64,000 nt of DNA from the NCBI RefSeq assembly GCF_000720115.1, contig NZ_JOIR01000012.1:62001-126000 (forward strand). Reading direction: 5' to 3'. How positions within the stretch are numbered: the first letter of the stretch is position 1; each line of letters starts with the position of its first letter. The position numbers and the translations under genes were made by a program. The DNA is from Streptomyces sp. NRRL F-2580. Lineage in GTDB: Bacteria > Actinomycetota > Actinomycetes > Streptomycetales > Streptomycetaceae. Below, piece by piece: positions 8,286 through 16,809 of this stretch. The notes beneath the pieces are model-generated. The model was not told where the DNA came from, made no database searches, and worked only from the letters and a program-made list of their open reading frames with translations.

Positions 8286-8378
8286 ATGCGCCAGCAGCTG
8301 ATCCGCAAGCCCGTCCCGAAGCCCGCCCCACGAGACCTGGACCTGCGCACACCGTCGGGCAGACCCCTCCCGTACTGA
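8286..8378 (+). CDS. 30-aa basic, proline-rich small protein
   Basis: MRQQLIRKPVPKPAPRDLDL continues for ten residues to a TGA at 8378. GAGGAGGCAGC directly precedes the ATG, as strong as the site of the preceding DUF5999 gene, 13 nt upstream. Codon use is strongly GC3-biased like real genes here. The peptide is basic at its N-terminus with a KPVPKPAP stretch. I do not recognise it; the pairing with DUF5999 and the ribosome site are the support. Confidence 0.6.
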   Translation: MRQQLIRKPVPKPAPRDLDLRTPSGRPLPY

Positions 8379-8430
8379 CGGGAGCCCCGACGAAGCCGAT
8401 CCAGTACGCACAGCGTCCACCGGCCGCTGC

Positions 8431-10524
8431 TCAGCCGGTGGACGCCGCCGCGCCGCCCAGGAACGCCGTCTCGTACGCGGCGTCGCCGATCGCGGCCCGG
8501 GCCTGCCGCTCGCCCTGGTCCCGCAGGGCCGTGAGCGAGGGCGAGCCCATCTGCGGCCGGCCCACCGTGCGCCACCAGGCGTGCCCCGTGCCCAGCAGCC
8601 GCGCCGCCAGTTCCCCGTCGCCCAGCCCGGCCACCGCCGCGGCCAGCAGGTCCAGGCCCAGCGCGATGCCGAAGCGGTCGCCCAGCAGCCGTTTGCCGGA
8701 GAGCATCGCCCGCACGTGCCGGGCCGCTTCCCCGTGGTCGCCCAGGCCCAGCGAGGCCACCGCCAGGATGTAGTCCGCGTACGCCCGCAGCCAGCGCTCG
8801 CCGAGCTCCGCGCACGCCTCCCGCAGGGACCCTGCCTCGTCGATCGCCTCCTCGAACCGCCCCTGGTCGCACAGGGCGTAGCCGGTGGCCAGCTTGCACA
8901 GCAGCCAGCCCGGACCGCTCGTCCGCCCGCCGTGGCCCGCCCTGGCCCGCGGACCCGCCAGCCCCAGCGCCCGTACGGGATCGCCCGGCATGAGGACCGC
9001 CACCGCCTGCAGATAGGCCGCGCGCAGCTCCCGCTCGGGGTCCGCGAGCCGGGCCGCGTCCCGCATGCACTCCTCGGCGATGCGCCCGGCCGCCTCCATG
9101 TCGCCCTGGAGCAGCAGCGTGAGCCCGAGGGCCCACTGGGCCTGGTTGTACACGGCCCCCGTGGGCGGAGCGGCCCGCAGCGCCCGCTCCAGGAAGCCCC
9201 GGCCCTCGTGCACGTGTCCGCAGGCGAACCAGTGGAACCACAGCGCCCCGGCCATCTCCAGGGCCGCCGTCGGGTCGGCGGTGAGCAGGTGTTCCAGGGC
9301 CGTGCGCAGCTGCGCGTGCTCGGCGGTGATCCTGCGGTACCAGTCCACCTGTCCCGGCCCGAGCCAGCCCCGGTCGGCGGCCTGGCAGAGCGCGGCGTAC
9401 CAGTGGGCGTGCCGATCGCTCACGAGCCGCGCCTCGCCGAGTTCACCCAGCCAGTCCTGCCCGTACTCGCGGATCGTGTCGAGCATCCGGTAGCGGGCGC
9501 CCGCGCCCCGCTCATCGGTGCGCAGGACCACCGACTTGGCGGCCAGCCCCGTCAGGACCCGCTCGACCCGCGCGGCGGGCAGCGGACCCCCCGCGCAGAC
9601 GGCGCGGGCCGCGGCCACGTCGAAGTCACCGGTGAAGACCGAGAGCCGGGCCCACAGCAACCGCTCCAGCGGCTCGCACAGTTCGTGGCTCCAGCCGATC
9701 GTGGTCCGCATCGTCCGGTGCCGGGCCGGCAGGGCGGTGCGGGCGTCGGACAGCATCTCGAAGCGCTCGCCGATCCGCTCGGCTGTCTGCTCCAGCGTCC
9801 ACAACCGCAGCCGGGCGCCGGCGAGTTCCAGCGCCAGCGGGATGCCGTCCAGGCGCCGGCACACCTCGGCCGCGAGCGCGGTCCGTACGGGGTCGGTGAA
9901 GACGGCCACCGCCTGCGGGGCCGCGGCGAGGGCGCGGGCCCGGAAGAGGGCGAGGGCGTCGCTGTCGGGGCCCTCGCAGGGCAGCGGCCGGACCTCGACG
10001 ACCTCCTCGGCCGGGGAGCCGAGCGGCTCGCGGGAGGTGATCAGGACCGTCAGTCCCGGTGCGGACTGCAGGAGTTCGCCGACGAGGTGGCGGCAGGCGG
10101 TCACCAGGTGCTCGCAGGTGTCGAGCACGAGGAGGAGCCGCTGGTCGGCCAGCCACCCGCACAACTCCTCGTCGAGCGGGCGCGGGGAGTGGTCGGCGAG
10201 GCCGACGGCGTGCGCGACGGTCGCCGTGAGCAGGCCGGGATCGCGCAGCGGCGAGAGCTCCACCCACCAGACGCCGTCGGGCCGGGACTGGCGGGGATCG
10301 GCGACGGCCCGCAGGGCGAGCCTGGACTTGCCGACGCCGCCCACCCCGGTGAGGGTGATCAGCCGTCGCTCCCGCAACAGGTCGCCGAGGAGCCGGAGTT
10401 CGCGTTCCCGGCCGACGAAGCTCGCCGGTTCCGGGGGCAGGTTCCCCGGCGTGCGGGAACCCGGCGGGGGGTCGTCGTCCGCGGATTCTGCCTGATTGTC
10501 ATTGACCGAGTACTCACCGAACAC
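8431..10524 (-). CDS. NB-ARC (STAND) ATPase without a recognisable DNA-binding domain
   Basis: 697 aa starting at a GTG (VFGEYSVNDNQ). After a polar leader come FVGRERELRLLGDLL, the Walker A loop GVGGVGKSRLAL near residue 60, LLLVLDTCEHL (Walker B) near 130, LITSREPLG (sensor) near 165 and the GIPLALELAGARL NB-ARC motif near 230. The C-terminal 350 residues are Ala/Leu-rich helical repeats (TPR-like: WALGLTLLLQGDMEAAGRIAEE). The core is that of AfsR- and LuxR-type regulators, but neither a SARP domain at the N-terminus nor a LuxR helix-turn-helix at the C-terminus is present. It may act as a signalling ATPase or through a partner. Confidence 0.8.
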   Translation of the reverse strand: MFGEYSVNDNQAESADDDPPPGSRTPGNLPPEPASFVGRERELRLLGDLLRERRLITLTGVGGVGKSRLALRAVADPRQSRPDGVWWVELSPLRDPGLLTATVAHAVGLADHSPRPLDEELCGWLADQRLLLVLDTCEHLVTACRHLVGELLQSAPGLTVLITSREPLGSPAEEVVEVRPLPCEGPDSDALALFRARALAAAPQAVAVFTDPVRTALAAEVCRRLDGIPLALELAGARLRLWTLEQTAERIGERFEMLSDARTALPARHRTMRTTIGWSHELCEPLERLLWARLSVFTGDFDVAAARAVCAGGPLPAARVERVLTGLAAKSVVLRTDERGAGARYRMLDTIREYGQDWLGELGEARLVSDRHAHWYAALCQAADRGWLGPGQVDWYRRITAEHAQLRTALEHLLTADPTAALEMAGALWFHWFACGHVHEGRGFLERALRAAPPTGAVYNQAQWALGLTLLLQGDMEAAGRIAEECMRDAARLADPERELRAAYLQAVAVLMPGDPVRALGLAGPRARAGHGGRTSGPGWLLCKLATGYALCDQGRFEEAIDEAGSLREACAELGERWLRAYADYILAVASLGLGDHGEAARHVRAMLSGKRLLGDRFGIALGLDLLAAAVAGLGDGELAARLLGTGHAWWRTVGRPQMGSPSLTALRDQGERQARAAIGDAAYETAFLGGAAASTG

Positions 10525-10587
10525 GGATGTATTGTGCGTGATCTTCTTATCCGACCGTGCCGTTCGGGCCGGATCGGTGCCGCAATT

Positions 10588-11547
10588 TCACGCCACGAGG
10601 GTGATCCGCCGTTCCGCGGAGAAGGCGCCCCAGTTGCCGTCGGGCAGCCTGGCCCGCAGTTTGACGGCCCATTCGGTGCCCGTGGGCTCCGCCACCGTGA
10701 GCCGGTGCTCCACCCGTCCGCTGGGCACGGCGCCCGCACCGAACTGGATGACGGTCGTGGCCCGTCCGTTGACGTACAGCTCGTACTCGGTGGTCTCGCG
10801 GCCGGTGTCCGGGGCGGTCCAGGTGAGCGTCACCGCCCCCGGTGAGGCGGCCGCGACGAACGCGGAGGGGGCCGTTCCGGGCCCGTCGCCGGAGGCGGGC
10901 GGGGTCGTCACGTCCACGGCCGGTCCGTCGGGGGAGGAATTGTCCGCCCCGTCCCGGGCCCGGACGGTGAAGGTGTAGACGGTGTCCGGCTGGAGGCCGC
11001 TCAGGGCGGTGCCGCTCTCGCCGGGGCCGGCGGTGTGGATCCGGACGCCGCCCTGGTAGACGTCGTACGCCGTCACGCCCGTGTCGTCCGTCGCCGGAGT
11101 CCAGGACACCCAGGCGGCCCGGGGGCCGGTCGCGCGGCCGGTGGCGGCGGCCGGGGCGGCGGGCGCCGCGCGGTCCTCGGCCGTGGCCGCCGGGGTGGTC
11201 GCGCGGGCGGCGGGGGCGGGCTCGGAGAGGTTCCCGGCGGCGTCCTCGGCCCGGACCGTGAAGGCGTAACCGGTCTGCGGGGAGAGGCCGGTGACGTCCA
11301 CCATCGTCCTCTCGGCCGGGAGTTCGCGGACGAGCCGGTCGCCTTCGAAGACCCGGTAGCCGCGCACCCCGTCCCGGTCCGCCGCCGCGTCCCACATGAC
11401 GTGCACGGTGGTGGCGCTGCCGGCCTGCGCGGTCAGTCCGGCCGGGGCGGGCGGGGGCCGGGTGTCGGGCGCGGTGCAGGCGGTCAGGCCCGTGAGACCG
11501 GTGAGGGCCAGGCAGAGGGCGAGCGTGGGGGCGGCGCTGCGTCGCAC
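10588..11547 (-). CDS. Lipoprotein with three fibronectin type III domains
   Basis: 319 aa from a GTG at 11547 preceded by GGAGGAAGG. The signal peptide is lipoprotein type: RRSAAPTLALCLALTGLTGLTAC, with lipobox LTAC (Cys at about residue 24). Three FN3 repeats follow at about 30-115, 130-215 and 225-319. Each carries the W...D..GV..Y.V and L.P.T.Y.F.V.A.D core, for example GVTAYDVYQGG and LQPDTVYTFTVRARD. It has no catalytic domain; in Streptomyces such domains usually accompany secreted glycoside hydrolases. Exposed on the membrane outer face, it probably mediates binding. Confidence 0.8.
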   Translation of the reverse strand: MRRSAAPTLALCLALTGLTGLTACTAPDTRPPPAPAGLTAQAGSATTVHVMWDAAADRDGVRGYRVFEGDRLVRELPAERTMVDVTGLSPQTGYAFTVRAEDAAGNLSEPAPAARATTPAATAEDRAAPAAPAAATGRATGPRAAWVSWTPATDDTGVTAYDVYQGGVRIHTAGPGESGTALSGLQPDTVYTFTVRARDGADNSSPDGPAVDVTTPPASGDGPGTAPSAFVAAASPGAVTLTWTAPDTGRETTEYELYVNGRATTVIQFGAGAVPSGRVEHRLTVAEPTGTEWAVKLRARLPDGNWGAFSAERRITLVA

Positions 11548-11650
11548 GGGGGTGCCTTCCTCCGCTCCGTAAAGGTCTAGACATGTATGGCACGGAGAGC
11601 GGGAGCCCGGCAAGACCCCTGCAGCCGCTCGCCGGCGATGCGCCCCGGTT

Positions 11651-12715
11651 CGTCTTAGGCCCGTCGGCACCGGCCCGTACGTGCTCACCGCCTGGTCGAA
11701 GGGCGAGAAGCTCAGCTTCAAGGCCAACCCCGGCTACTGGGGCGGCGAACCCGCGGTGGAGAAGTTCACCATGACCGTCGTCAAGGACGACGACGTGCGC
11801 GCCACCCGGCTGCGCTCCGGCGAGCTGGACGGGGCGATCCTGCCGCCCAACCTCGCCCGGGGCTTCGAGAAGGACCCCGCGCGTCCGGGGGCACCTCCCA
11901 GCGGTAGCCGGGGGATGTACGCCGCCAAGACCTTCGACTACCGCAACGTGACCCTCCCGACGCACCAGCCGGTCACCGGCGACGTGGCGGTCCGGCAGGC
12001 GCTGGACATCGCCGTGGACCGCACGACCATGGTCGACGAGCTCCTGGAGGGCGCGGGCAGGCCCGCCTTCGGCCCGGTGCCCACCGACAGCCCGTGGTTC
12101 ACGGCCGGCACCGAGCGCCGTCACGACCTCGACCGGGCGAAGAGGATCCTCGACGAGGCCGGCTGGAAGGCGGGCGACGACGGCATCCGCGTCAAGGACG
12201 GGGTCCGCGCCTCCTTCCCGCTCTGGTACACCTCCGGCGACAAGATCCGCCAGGACCACGCACTCGCCTTCGCCTCCGACGCGAAGAAGGCCGGCATCGA
12301 GGTCAAGACGGAGGCCGGCACCTGGGAGGTCATCGAGCCGCGGATGAAGACCGACGCCGTCCTCGCGGGCGGCGGCTCCCCGGCCGACCCCGACTTCGAC
12401 CAGTACCTGCTCCTCACCTCCTCCCTCGGCGGCGACGGCTTCAACAACATGGCCCGGTACGACAACCAGGCCGTGGACCGCGCCCTCGACGAGGCCCGCA
12501 GGAGCGGCGACCCGGCCGCGCGCAAGGCCGCGTACGACACCGTGCAGCGCGAGCTCGTCAAGGACCCCGGCTACGTCTTCCTCACCCACATCGACCACCT
12601 GTACGTCGTGGACGACCGCTGGGAGGGGCTCACCACCCAGGTCGAGCCGCACGACCACGGCCTCGGCTCCGGCCCCTGGTGGAACGTCGAGAACTGGAAG
12701 CCGAGGGCCAAGTGA
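11651..12715 (+). pseudogene. ABC transporter peptide/nickel-type substrate-binding protein, 5'-truncated
   Basis: Homology to the SBP_bac_5 (DppA/OppA) family starts abruptly at RPVGTGPYVLTAWSKGEKLSF, the middle of a normal protein. The signal peptide, lipobox and about 200 N-terminal residues are missing. A GTG at 11681 opens 344 residues, but these could not be exported. The remainder is intact to TGA 12715, with GYWGGEPAVEKF, VRQALDIAVDRTTMVDELLEG and RAKRILDEAGWKAGDDGI. Residues near 75 (ARPGAPPSGSRG) are encoded by an intergenic-type repeat (11887-11915) lying in frame. Four downstream transporter genes look intact, so the loss looks recent. Confidence 0.75.
11887..11915. repeat. Copy of a Streptomyces intergenic repeat inside coding sequence
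   Basis: GGGGGCACCTCCCAGCGG plus the following TAGCCGGGGGA matches the element at 4324-4353 with two differences. Here it is in frame and read as GAPPSGSRG in the substrate-binding protein remnant. Its arms are GGGGGCACC... and ...TAGCCGGGGG. Confidence 0.7.
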
Positions 12716-13698
12716 CCCTCCCCTGGGGGCCGATGGCGCGCATGGCGGGGCGGCGGACCCTCCTCGCCGCCCCGGTCCTGCTCGCCGTCACCTTCGGCGT
12801 CTTCGCCATCGCCGCGCTGTCCCCCTTCGACCCCGTGAAGGCCTACGCCGGCACCGCGGGCCGCACCGCCTCGCAGGCCGAACTCGACCAGCTCCGGGCC
12901 AACCTCGGCGCCGACCAGGCCCTGGTCCCGCGCTGGTGGGACTGGCTCGGCTCGGCGGTCACCGGCGACCTCGGCACCTCCTCCGTCATGCGCCAGCCCG
13001 TCGCCGACGTCATCGGGGAGCGGGTGGGCTGGTCGGCGCTGCTCGCCGCGTGCGCGTTCGCCGTGGCGGTGCTGGCGGGCACCGTGCTCGGGGTCCTGGC
13101 CGCCCGTCGGCAGGGCGGCCCGCTGGACCGGCTCGTGTCCTCGCTCGCCTACACCCTGGAGGCCGCCCCGGCCTTCTGGCTGGGCCTGCTGGCCATCTGG
13201 TTCTTCTCGGTCCGGCTCGGGGCGCTGCCCTCGGGCGGCCTGACCGACGCCGGCAGCGACACGGTCACCTTCGGGCAGGTCGCCGTGCACCTGGTCCTGC
13301 CCGCGCTGGTGCTGGGCGTCTCCCAACTGCCGTGGTTCTTCCTGTACGTCCGCCAGGGCGTGGCCGACGCGCTGGCGGAGGACCCCGTACGCGGGGCCCG
13401 CGCGCGGGGTCTCGCGGAGCGGAGCGTCCTGCTCGGGCACGGGCTCCGCTCCGGCATGCTGCCGATGCTGACCCTGATCGGATCCCGCGTACCCGAGCTG
13501 ATCACCGGTGCGCTGCTGGTGGAGACCGTCTTCAGCTGGCCCGGCATCGCGGCGGTGACCGTACAGGCGGCCACCTCGGTGGACTTCCCGCTGCTGGCCG
13601 CCCTCACGGTGCTGGCCACGGCGGCGGTGCTGGCCGGGAGCCTGCTGTCCGACCTGCTGTACGGGCTGGCCGACCCGAGGGTGGGCTTCGATGGCTGA
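12712..13698 (+). CDS. Dipeptide/oligopeptide ABC transporter permease, DppB type
   Basis: 328 aa. The GTG overlaps the preceding TGA (GTGA). Several membrane helices are seen, first TLLAAPVLLAVTFGVFAIAAL, and the periplasmic loop has the FDPVKAYAGTAG pattern. The cytoplasmic EAA-type loop near residue 225 is VRGARARGLAERSVLLGHGLRSGMLP; its usual EAA...G reads DPVRGARARGL. ELITGALLVETVFSWPGIA is the strongly conserved DppB/OppB C-terminal segment. First permease of a four-gene run whose solute-binding gene is broken. Confidence 0.88.
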   Translation: MTLPWGPMARMAGRRTLLAAPVLLAVTFGVFAIAALSPFDPVKAYAGTAGRTASQAELDQLRANLGADQALVPRWWDWLGSAVTGDLGTSSVMRQPVADVIGERVGWSALLAACAFAVAVLAGTVLGVLAARRQGGPLDRLVSSLAYTLEAAPAFWLGLLAIWFFSVRLGALPSGGLTDAGSDTVTFGQVAVHLVLPALVLGVSQLPWFFLYVRQGVADALAEDPVRGARARGLAERSVLLGHGLRSGMLPMLTLIGSRVPELITGALLVETVFSWPGIAAVTVQAATSVDFPLLAALTVLATAAVLAGSLLSDLLYGLADPRVGFDG

Positions 13699-14653
13699 GC
13701 CCCCGGTGACCTCGACGACCCCGGTGACCTCCGTGACCTCGGTGACCTCAGTGACCTCGGTGACCTCGGTGACCTCGGCGACTTCCACGGCCGAGGTCGG
13801 GTGGCGGCCGGCCGGGCGCACCCGGCGCTCCACCCGCACCCTGCGCGTGCGCACGTCGTTGCTCGTGACGGCGGTGATCGTGCTGGCGGTGCTGATCGTT
13901 CCGCCACTGGCGCAGCTGGACCAGCAGGCGGTCGACTTGTCGGCCAGGCTCCAGCCGCCCTCGTGGGCGCATCCCTTCGGCACCGACGACGTCGGACGCG
14001 ACCTGCTGCTGCGGTGCGTCTACGGGCTGCGGGTCTCCCTCCTCGTCGGCCTGGTGGCCGCCCTCGTCGCCACCCTGATCGGTACGGCGGTGGGCGCGGC
14101 CGCGGGCGCCCTGGGCGGCTGGACGGACCGCATGGTCATGCGGGCCGTGGACACCCTGTCCTCGATCCCGCACCTGCTCCTCGGCATCTTCATCGTGGCG
14201 ATGTTCCGACCGGGCGTGTGGCCGGTGGTGGTCTCCGTGGCCGTGACCCACTGGCTGTCCACGGCCCGCATCGTCCGCGCGGAGGTCCTGTCCCTGCGCG
14301 GCCGCCCCTACGTGGACGCGGCCGTCTCCGGCGGCGCCTCGCGCCGGCGGGTCGCCGTACGCCACCTGGTGCCGGGCGTCCTGCCCCAGGCGGGCCTGGC
14401 CGCGGTGCTGATGATCCCGCACGCGATGTGGCACGAGTCCGCCCTGTCGTTCCTGGGCCTGGGGCTCCCCGCCCACCAGGCGAGCCTGGGCAGCCTCGTG
14501 CAGAGCGCCCGCGGCTCGCTGCTCGCCGGCGACTGGTGGCCCACCCTCTTCCCCGGCCTCCTCCTGATCGTCCCGACGCCGGCCATCGCCGGACTCGCGG
14601 GCGCCTGGCGCGAGCGCCTGAACCCCCGCCGCCGCTCGGAGCTGACCCTGTGA
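13691..14653 (+). CDS. Dipeptide/oligopeptide ABC transporter permease, DppC type
   Basis: 320 aa; overlaps dppB by 8 nt. The N-terminus is unusual: six VTS triplets in a row (residues 12-29) encoded by a 9-nt tandem repeat. The normal protein begins at RTRRSTRTLRVRTSLLVTAVIVLAVLIVPP. HPFGTDDVGRDLLLRCVYGLRVSL is the classical OppC/DppC entry motif, and RGRPYVDAAVSGGASRRRVAVRHLVPG contains the EAA loop that contacts the ATPases. Six helices are plausible. Partner of the upstream permease. Confidence 0.88.
   Translation: MAEPPVTSTTPVTSVTSVTSVTSVTSVTSATSTAEVGWRPAGRTRRSTRTLRVRTSLLVTAVIVLAVLIVPPLAQLDQQAVDLSARLQPPSWAHPFGTDDVGRDLLLRCVYGLRVSLLVGLVAALVATLIGTAVGAAAGALGGWTDRMVMRAVDTLSSIPHLLLGIFIVAMFRPGVWPVVVSVAVTHWLSTARIVRAEVLSLRGRPYVDAAVSGGASRRRVAVRHLVPGVLPQAGLAAVLMIPHAMWHESALSFLGLGLPAHQASLGSLVQSARGSLLAGDWWPTLFPGLLLIVPTPAIAGLAGAWRERLNPRRRSELTL
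13724..13777 (+). repeat. Six tandem GTGACCTCN units
   Basis: A 9-bp unit, GTGACCTCC/G/A, repeated six times in register with the codons (Val-Thr-Ser) near the start of the dppC-like gene. Degenerate units flank it: GTGACCTCG at 13706 and GCGACTTCC at 13778. Repeat number can change without breaking the frame. Confidence 0.85.
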
Positions 14654-15699
14654 CCCCGTCTCCCGTGCTCAGCGTCGAGCAGCTCTCCGTCCGCTTCCGC
14701 ATGCCCGCGGGCCGGTTCGTCGAGGCCGTCACCGACGCCACCTTCTCCCTGGCGCCCGGTGAGTGCCTCGCCCTGGTCGGCGAGAGCGGCTGCGGCAAGT
14801 CCGTGCTCGCCTCCGCCCTGCTCGGTCTGCTCACGGGCAATGCCGAGACCGCCGGATCGGCCCGGCTCGCCGACGGCCTGGACGTGCTCGCCGCCGACGA
14901 GCGGACCCTGGCCCGGTCCGTACGGGGCCGGCGCATCGGCATGGTCCCGCAGAGCCCGGCCGCGCACCTCACCCCGGTCCGCACCGTCCGCGCCCATCTG
15001 GAGGAGACCGTTCGCGAACTGGCCGCAGGCGCCGGCCGCGCCGCCTCGGCCACGGCGGCCGGACCCCGGCCGCCGGGCCCGCCCGGCCCCGCCCCCGGGC
15101 CCGGCGGGTCGGAGCGGCCCGCCCGTCGCAAGCGGTTCGGCAGGGCCGCCCTGCGCGCGGCGGCGGAGGCGGCCGGCGAGCGGGCCGCCTTCCCCGCCAC
15201 CCACCTCGACCGCCACCCGCACGAACTCTCCGGCGGGCTCGCCCAGCGGGCCGCCACCGCCCTCGCCCTCGTCGGTGACGCGCCGCTGCTCCTCGCCGAC
15301 GAGCCGACCACCGGCCTCGACCGCGACCTGGTCCGGCGCACCGTCGACGAGCTGCGCGCCCACACCCGTGAGGCCGGCCGCGCGCTGCTGAGGATCACGC
15401 ACGACCTCGCGGCGGCCGAGCGGATCGCCGACACCGTCGCGGTCATGTACGCCGGGCGGATCGTCGAAATCGCCCCGGCCGGAGCCTTCTTCGGCAGCTC
15501 CGGCCCCCGTCACCCGTACGCCCGGGGCCTCCTCGACGCCCTCCCCGAACGCGCCTTCACCCCGGTCCCCGGGGCTCCGCCCGAACTGGGCGCGCTCCCG
15601 GCGGGCTGCGCCTTCGCCGCCCGGTGCGCGGCCGCCGACCAGACCTGCCGCTCCCGGCGGCCCGTGCTCACCGAAGGGGTGGCCTGCCACCGTGCTTGA
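14650..15699 (+). CDS. Peptide ABC transporter ATP-binding protein, DppD type
   Basis: 349 aa; GTG overlaps the dppC stop by 4 nt. Walker A is GESGCGKSVL near residue 45, the Q-loop is MVPQSP near 101, the signature is LSGGLAQR near 197 (normally LSGGQ.QR), and Walker B with D-loop is LLLADEPTTGLD near 218. The H-loop is ITHDLAAAE. Between Q-loop and signature is a Pro/Gly-rich insert, GPRPPGPPGPAPGPGGSERP, that family members usually lack. The C-terminal GCAFAARCAAADQTC is the OppD-type four-Cys tail, known to hold an iron-sulphur cluster in some members. Confidence 0.87.
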   Translation: MTPSPVLSVEQLSVRFRMPAGRFVEAVTDATFSLAPGECLALVGESGCGKSVLASALLGLLTGNAETAGSARLADGLDVLAADERTLARSVRGRRIGMVPQSPAAHLTPVRTVRAHLEETVRELAAGAGRAASATAAGPRPPGPPGPAPGPGGSERPARRKRFGRAALRAAAEAAGERAAFPATHLDRHPHELSGGLAQRAATALALVGDAPLLLADEPTTGLDRDLVRRTVDELRAHTREAGRALLRITHDLAAAERIADTVAVMYAGRIVEIAPAGAFFGSSGPRHPYARGLLDALPERAFTPVPGAPPELGALPAGCAFAARCAAADQTCRSRRPVLTEGVACHRA

Positions 15700-16351
15700 G
15701 CTCAAGGACATCACCGCGGGCTACGACCGCCGCGCGCCCGTGGTCCGGGGCGCGCACCTGACCCTGCGGCCCGGCGAGGCCCTCGGCCTGCTCGGCCCGA
15801 GCGGCTGTGGCAAGTCCACCCTGGCCCGGGTCGCGGCCCTGCTGCACCGTCCCGACCGCGGGACCGTGGCGTTCGACGGCCGCCCTGTGACCGGCTTCTC
15901 CCACCGGGCGCCGCGCTCCCTGCGGACCGCGGTCGGCGTGGTGTTCCAGCAGCCCCGGCTCTCCGCGGACCCCCGCCTCAGGCTGCGCGACCTCGTCGCC
16001 GAACCCCTGCGCGCGACCGGACGGCGTGGGGAAGCGGCGGCGACGGTGCCCGCGTTGGCGGAGCGGGTCGGCCTCGGCGCGGACCTGCTGGCCCGCCGTC
16101 CCCACGAGGTCAGCGACGGCCAGCTGCAACGCGCCTGCCTGGCAAGGGCCCTGGTGCTGCGTCCGCGCTGGCTGGTCTGCGACGAGATGACCGCGATGCT
16201 GGACGCCTCCACCGCCGCGGCCCTGGTCGCGGTCGTCGAGGAGTACCGCGCCGAGAGCGGGGCCGGACTCCTCGCCGTCGGTCACGATCCGGTGCTCCTC
16301 GGCCGCTGGTGCGGCCGCACGACCCACTGGAACGAGATCGTCAAGGACTGA
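15692..16351 (+). CDS. Peptide ABC transporter ATP-binding protein, DppF type, short
   Basis: 219 aa, well short of the roughly 320 aa of DppF; overlaps the preceding gene by 8 nt. Walker A is GPSGCGKSTL near residue 41, Q-loop VFQQPRL, Walker B WLVCDEMTAMLD near 161 and H-loop VGHDPVLL. The signature reads VSDGQLQR instead of LSGGQ, so one ATP site may be weaker. The usual C-terminal oligopeptide extension is absent; the protein stops after TTHWNEIVKD. GTG start at 15692. Confidence 0.85.
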   Translation: MLELKDITAGYDRRAPVVRGAHLTLRPGEALGLLGPSGCGKSTLARVAALLHRPDRGTVAFDGRPVTGFSHRAPRSLRTAVGVVFQQPRLSADPRLRLRDLVAEPLRATGRRGEAAATVPALAERVGLGADLLARRPHEVSDGQLQRACLARALVLRPRWLVCDEMTAMLDASTAAALVAVVEEYRAESGAGLLAVGHDPVLLGRWCGRTTHWNEIVKD

Positions 16352-16370
16352 CCGCCCGTCACGGACGGTC
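16350..16370 (+). terminator. Hairpin at the end of the dpp-like operon
   Basis: GACCGCCCGTCACGGACGGTC is a near-perfect palindrome that starts within the TGA of the last ATPase gene. Stem of about 8 pairs with one mismatch and a short loop. Confidence 0.5.
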
Positions 16371-16449
16371 AACACCCGTACGGCGGACACGTGTTTCGCC
16401 CGAAGCCACCCCCTCCTGCGCCACCATGACGGCGAGTAAGGAGGTTTCG

Positions 16450-16644
16450 ATGGTGATTTCCCTCTCCGTGGTCGTCCTGCTCCTCATCCTCGCCTGGATC
16501 TTCCTGCGCAGCGGCGGACTCAAGTTCTCGCACGCGCTCGTCTGCGCACTGCTCGGCTTCTACCTCGCGAGCAGCAGCATGGCCGCGACCATCCACGACG
16601 GACTGACGGCCACCGCGAACGTGGTCTCCAGCCTTCACCCCTGA
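16450..16644 (+). CDS. Small two-helix membrane protein
   Basis: 64 aa. TAAGGAGGTTTCG before ATG 16450 is a full anti-ribosomal match. ISLSVVVLLLILAWIFL is a first membrane helix; RSGGLKFSHALVC forms the loop; ALLGFYLASSSMAATI is a second hydrophobic stretch. It ends TATANVVSSLHP. This resembles short conserved Streptomyces proteins found near conjugative or developmental genes, but no function can be assigned. A hairpin at 16649-16675 follows. Confidence 0.75.
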   Translation: MVISLSVVVLLLILAWIFLRSGGLKFSHALVCALLGFYLASSSMAATIHDGLTATANVVSSLHP

Positions 16645-16648
16645 CCCG

Positions 16649-16675
16649 GGTCGTCCCTCTCCGAAAGAGACGACC
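16649..16675 (+). terminator. Hairpin after the small membrane protein gene
   Basis: GGTCGTC...GACGACC arms enclose CTCT...AGAG with a short CCGAA loop. It begins 5 nt after the stop at 16644; the stem has about ten pairs with a small bulge. Confidence 0.6.
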
Positions 16676-16809
16676 TTGATCGACTGTTGCGCCTTCGTGA
16701 ATCATCCGGCGCATCCATGGACTCCTCGGGCACTGCGATCTAGCGTCTGGCCGCGGCGCGATGTCAGACGCAATGTCAACAAGACCGAAGAGACAGGGAG
16801 GAAGTCCGG

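Noticed and set aside
11548..11650. Missing 5' part of the substrate-binding gene hidden in another frame
   Set aside because: Reading all plus frames upstream of RPVGTGPY gives no SBP-like sequence, so this is a true truncation rather than a frameshift.
13724..13777. CRISPR-like array
   Set aside because: Units are 9 bp, directly adjacent without spacers, and in register with codons of a permease gene.
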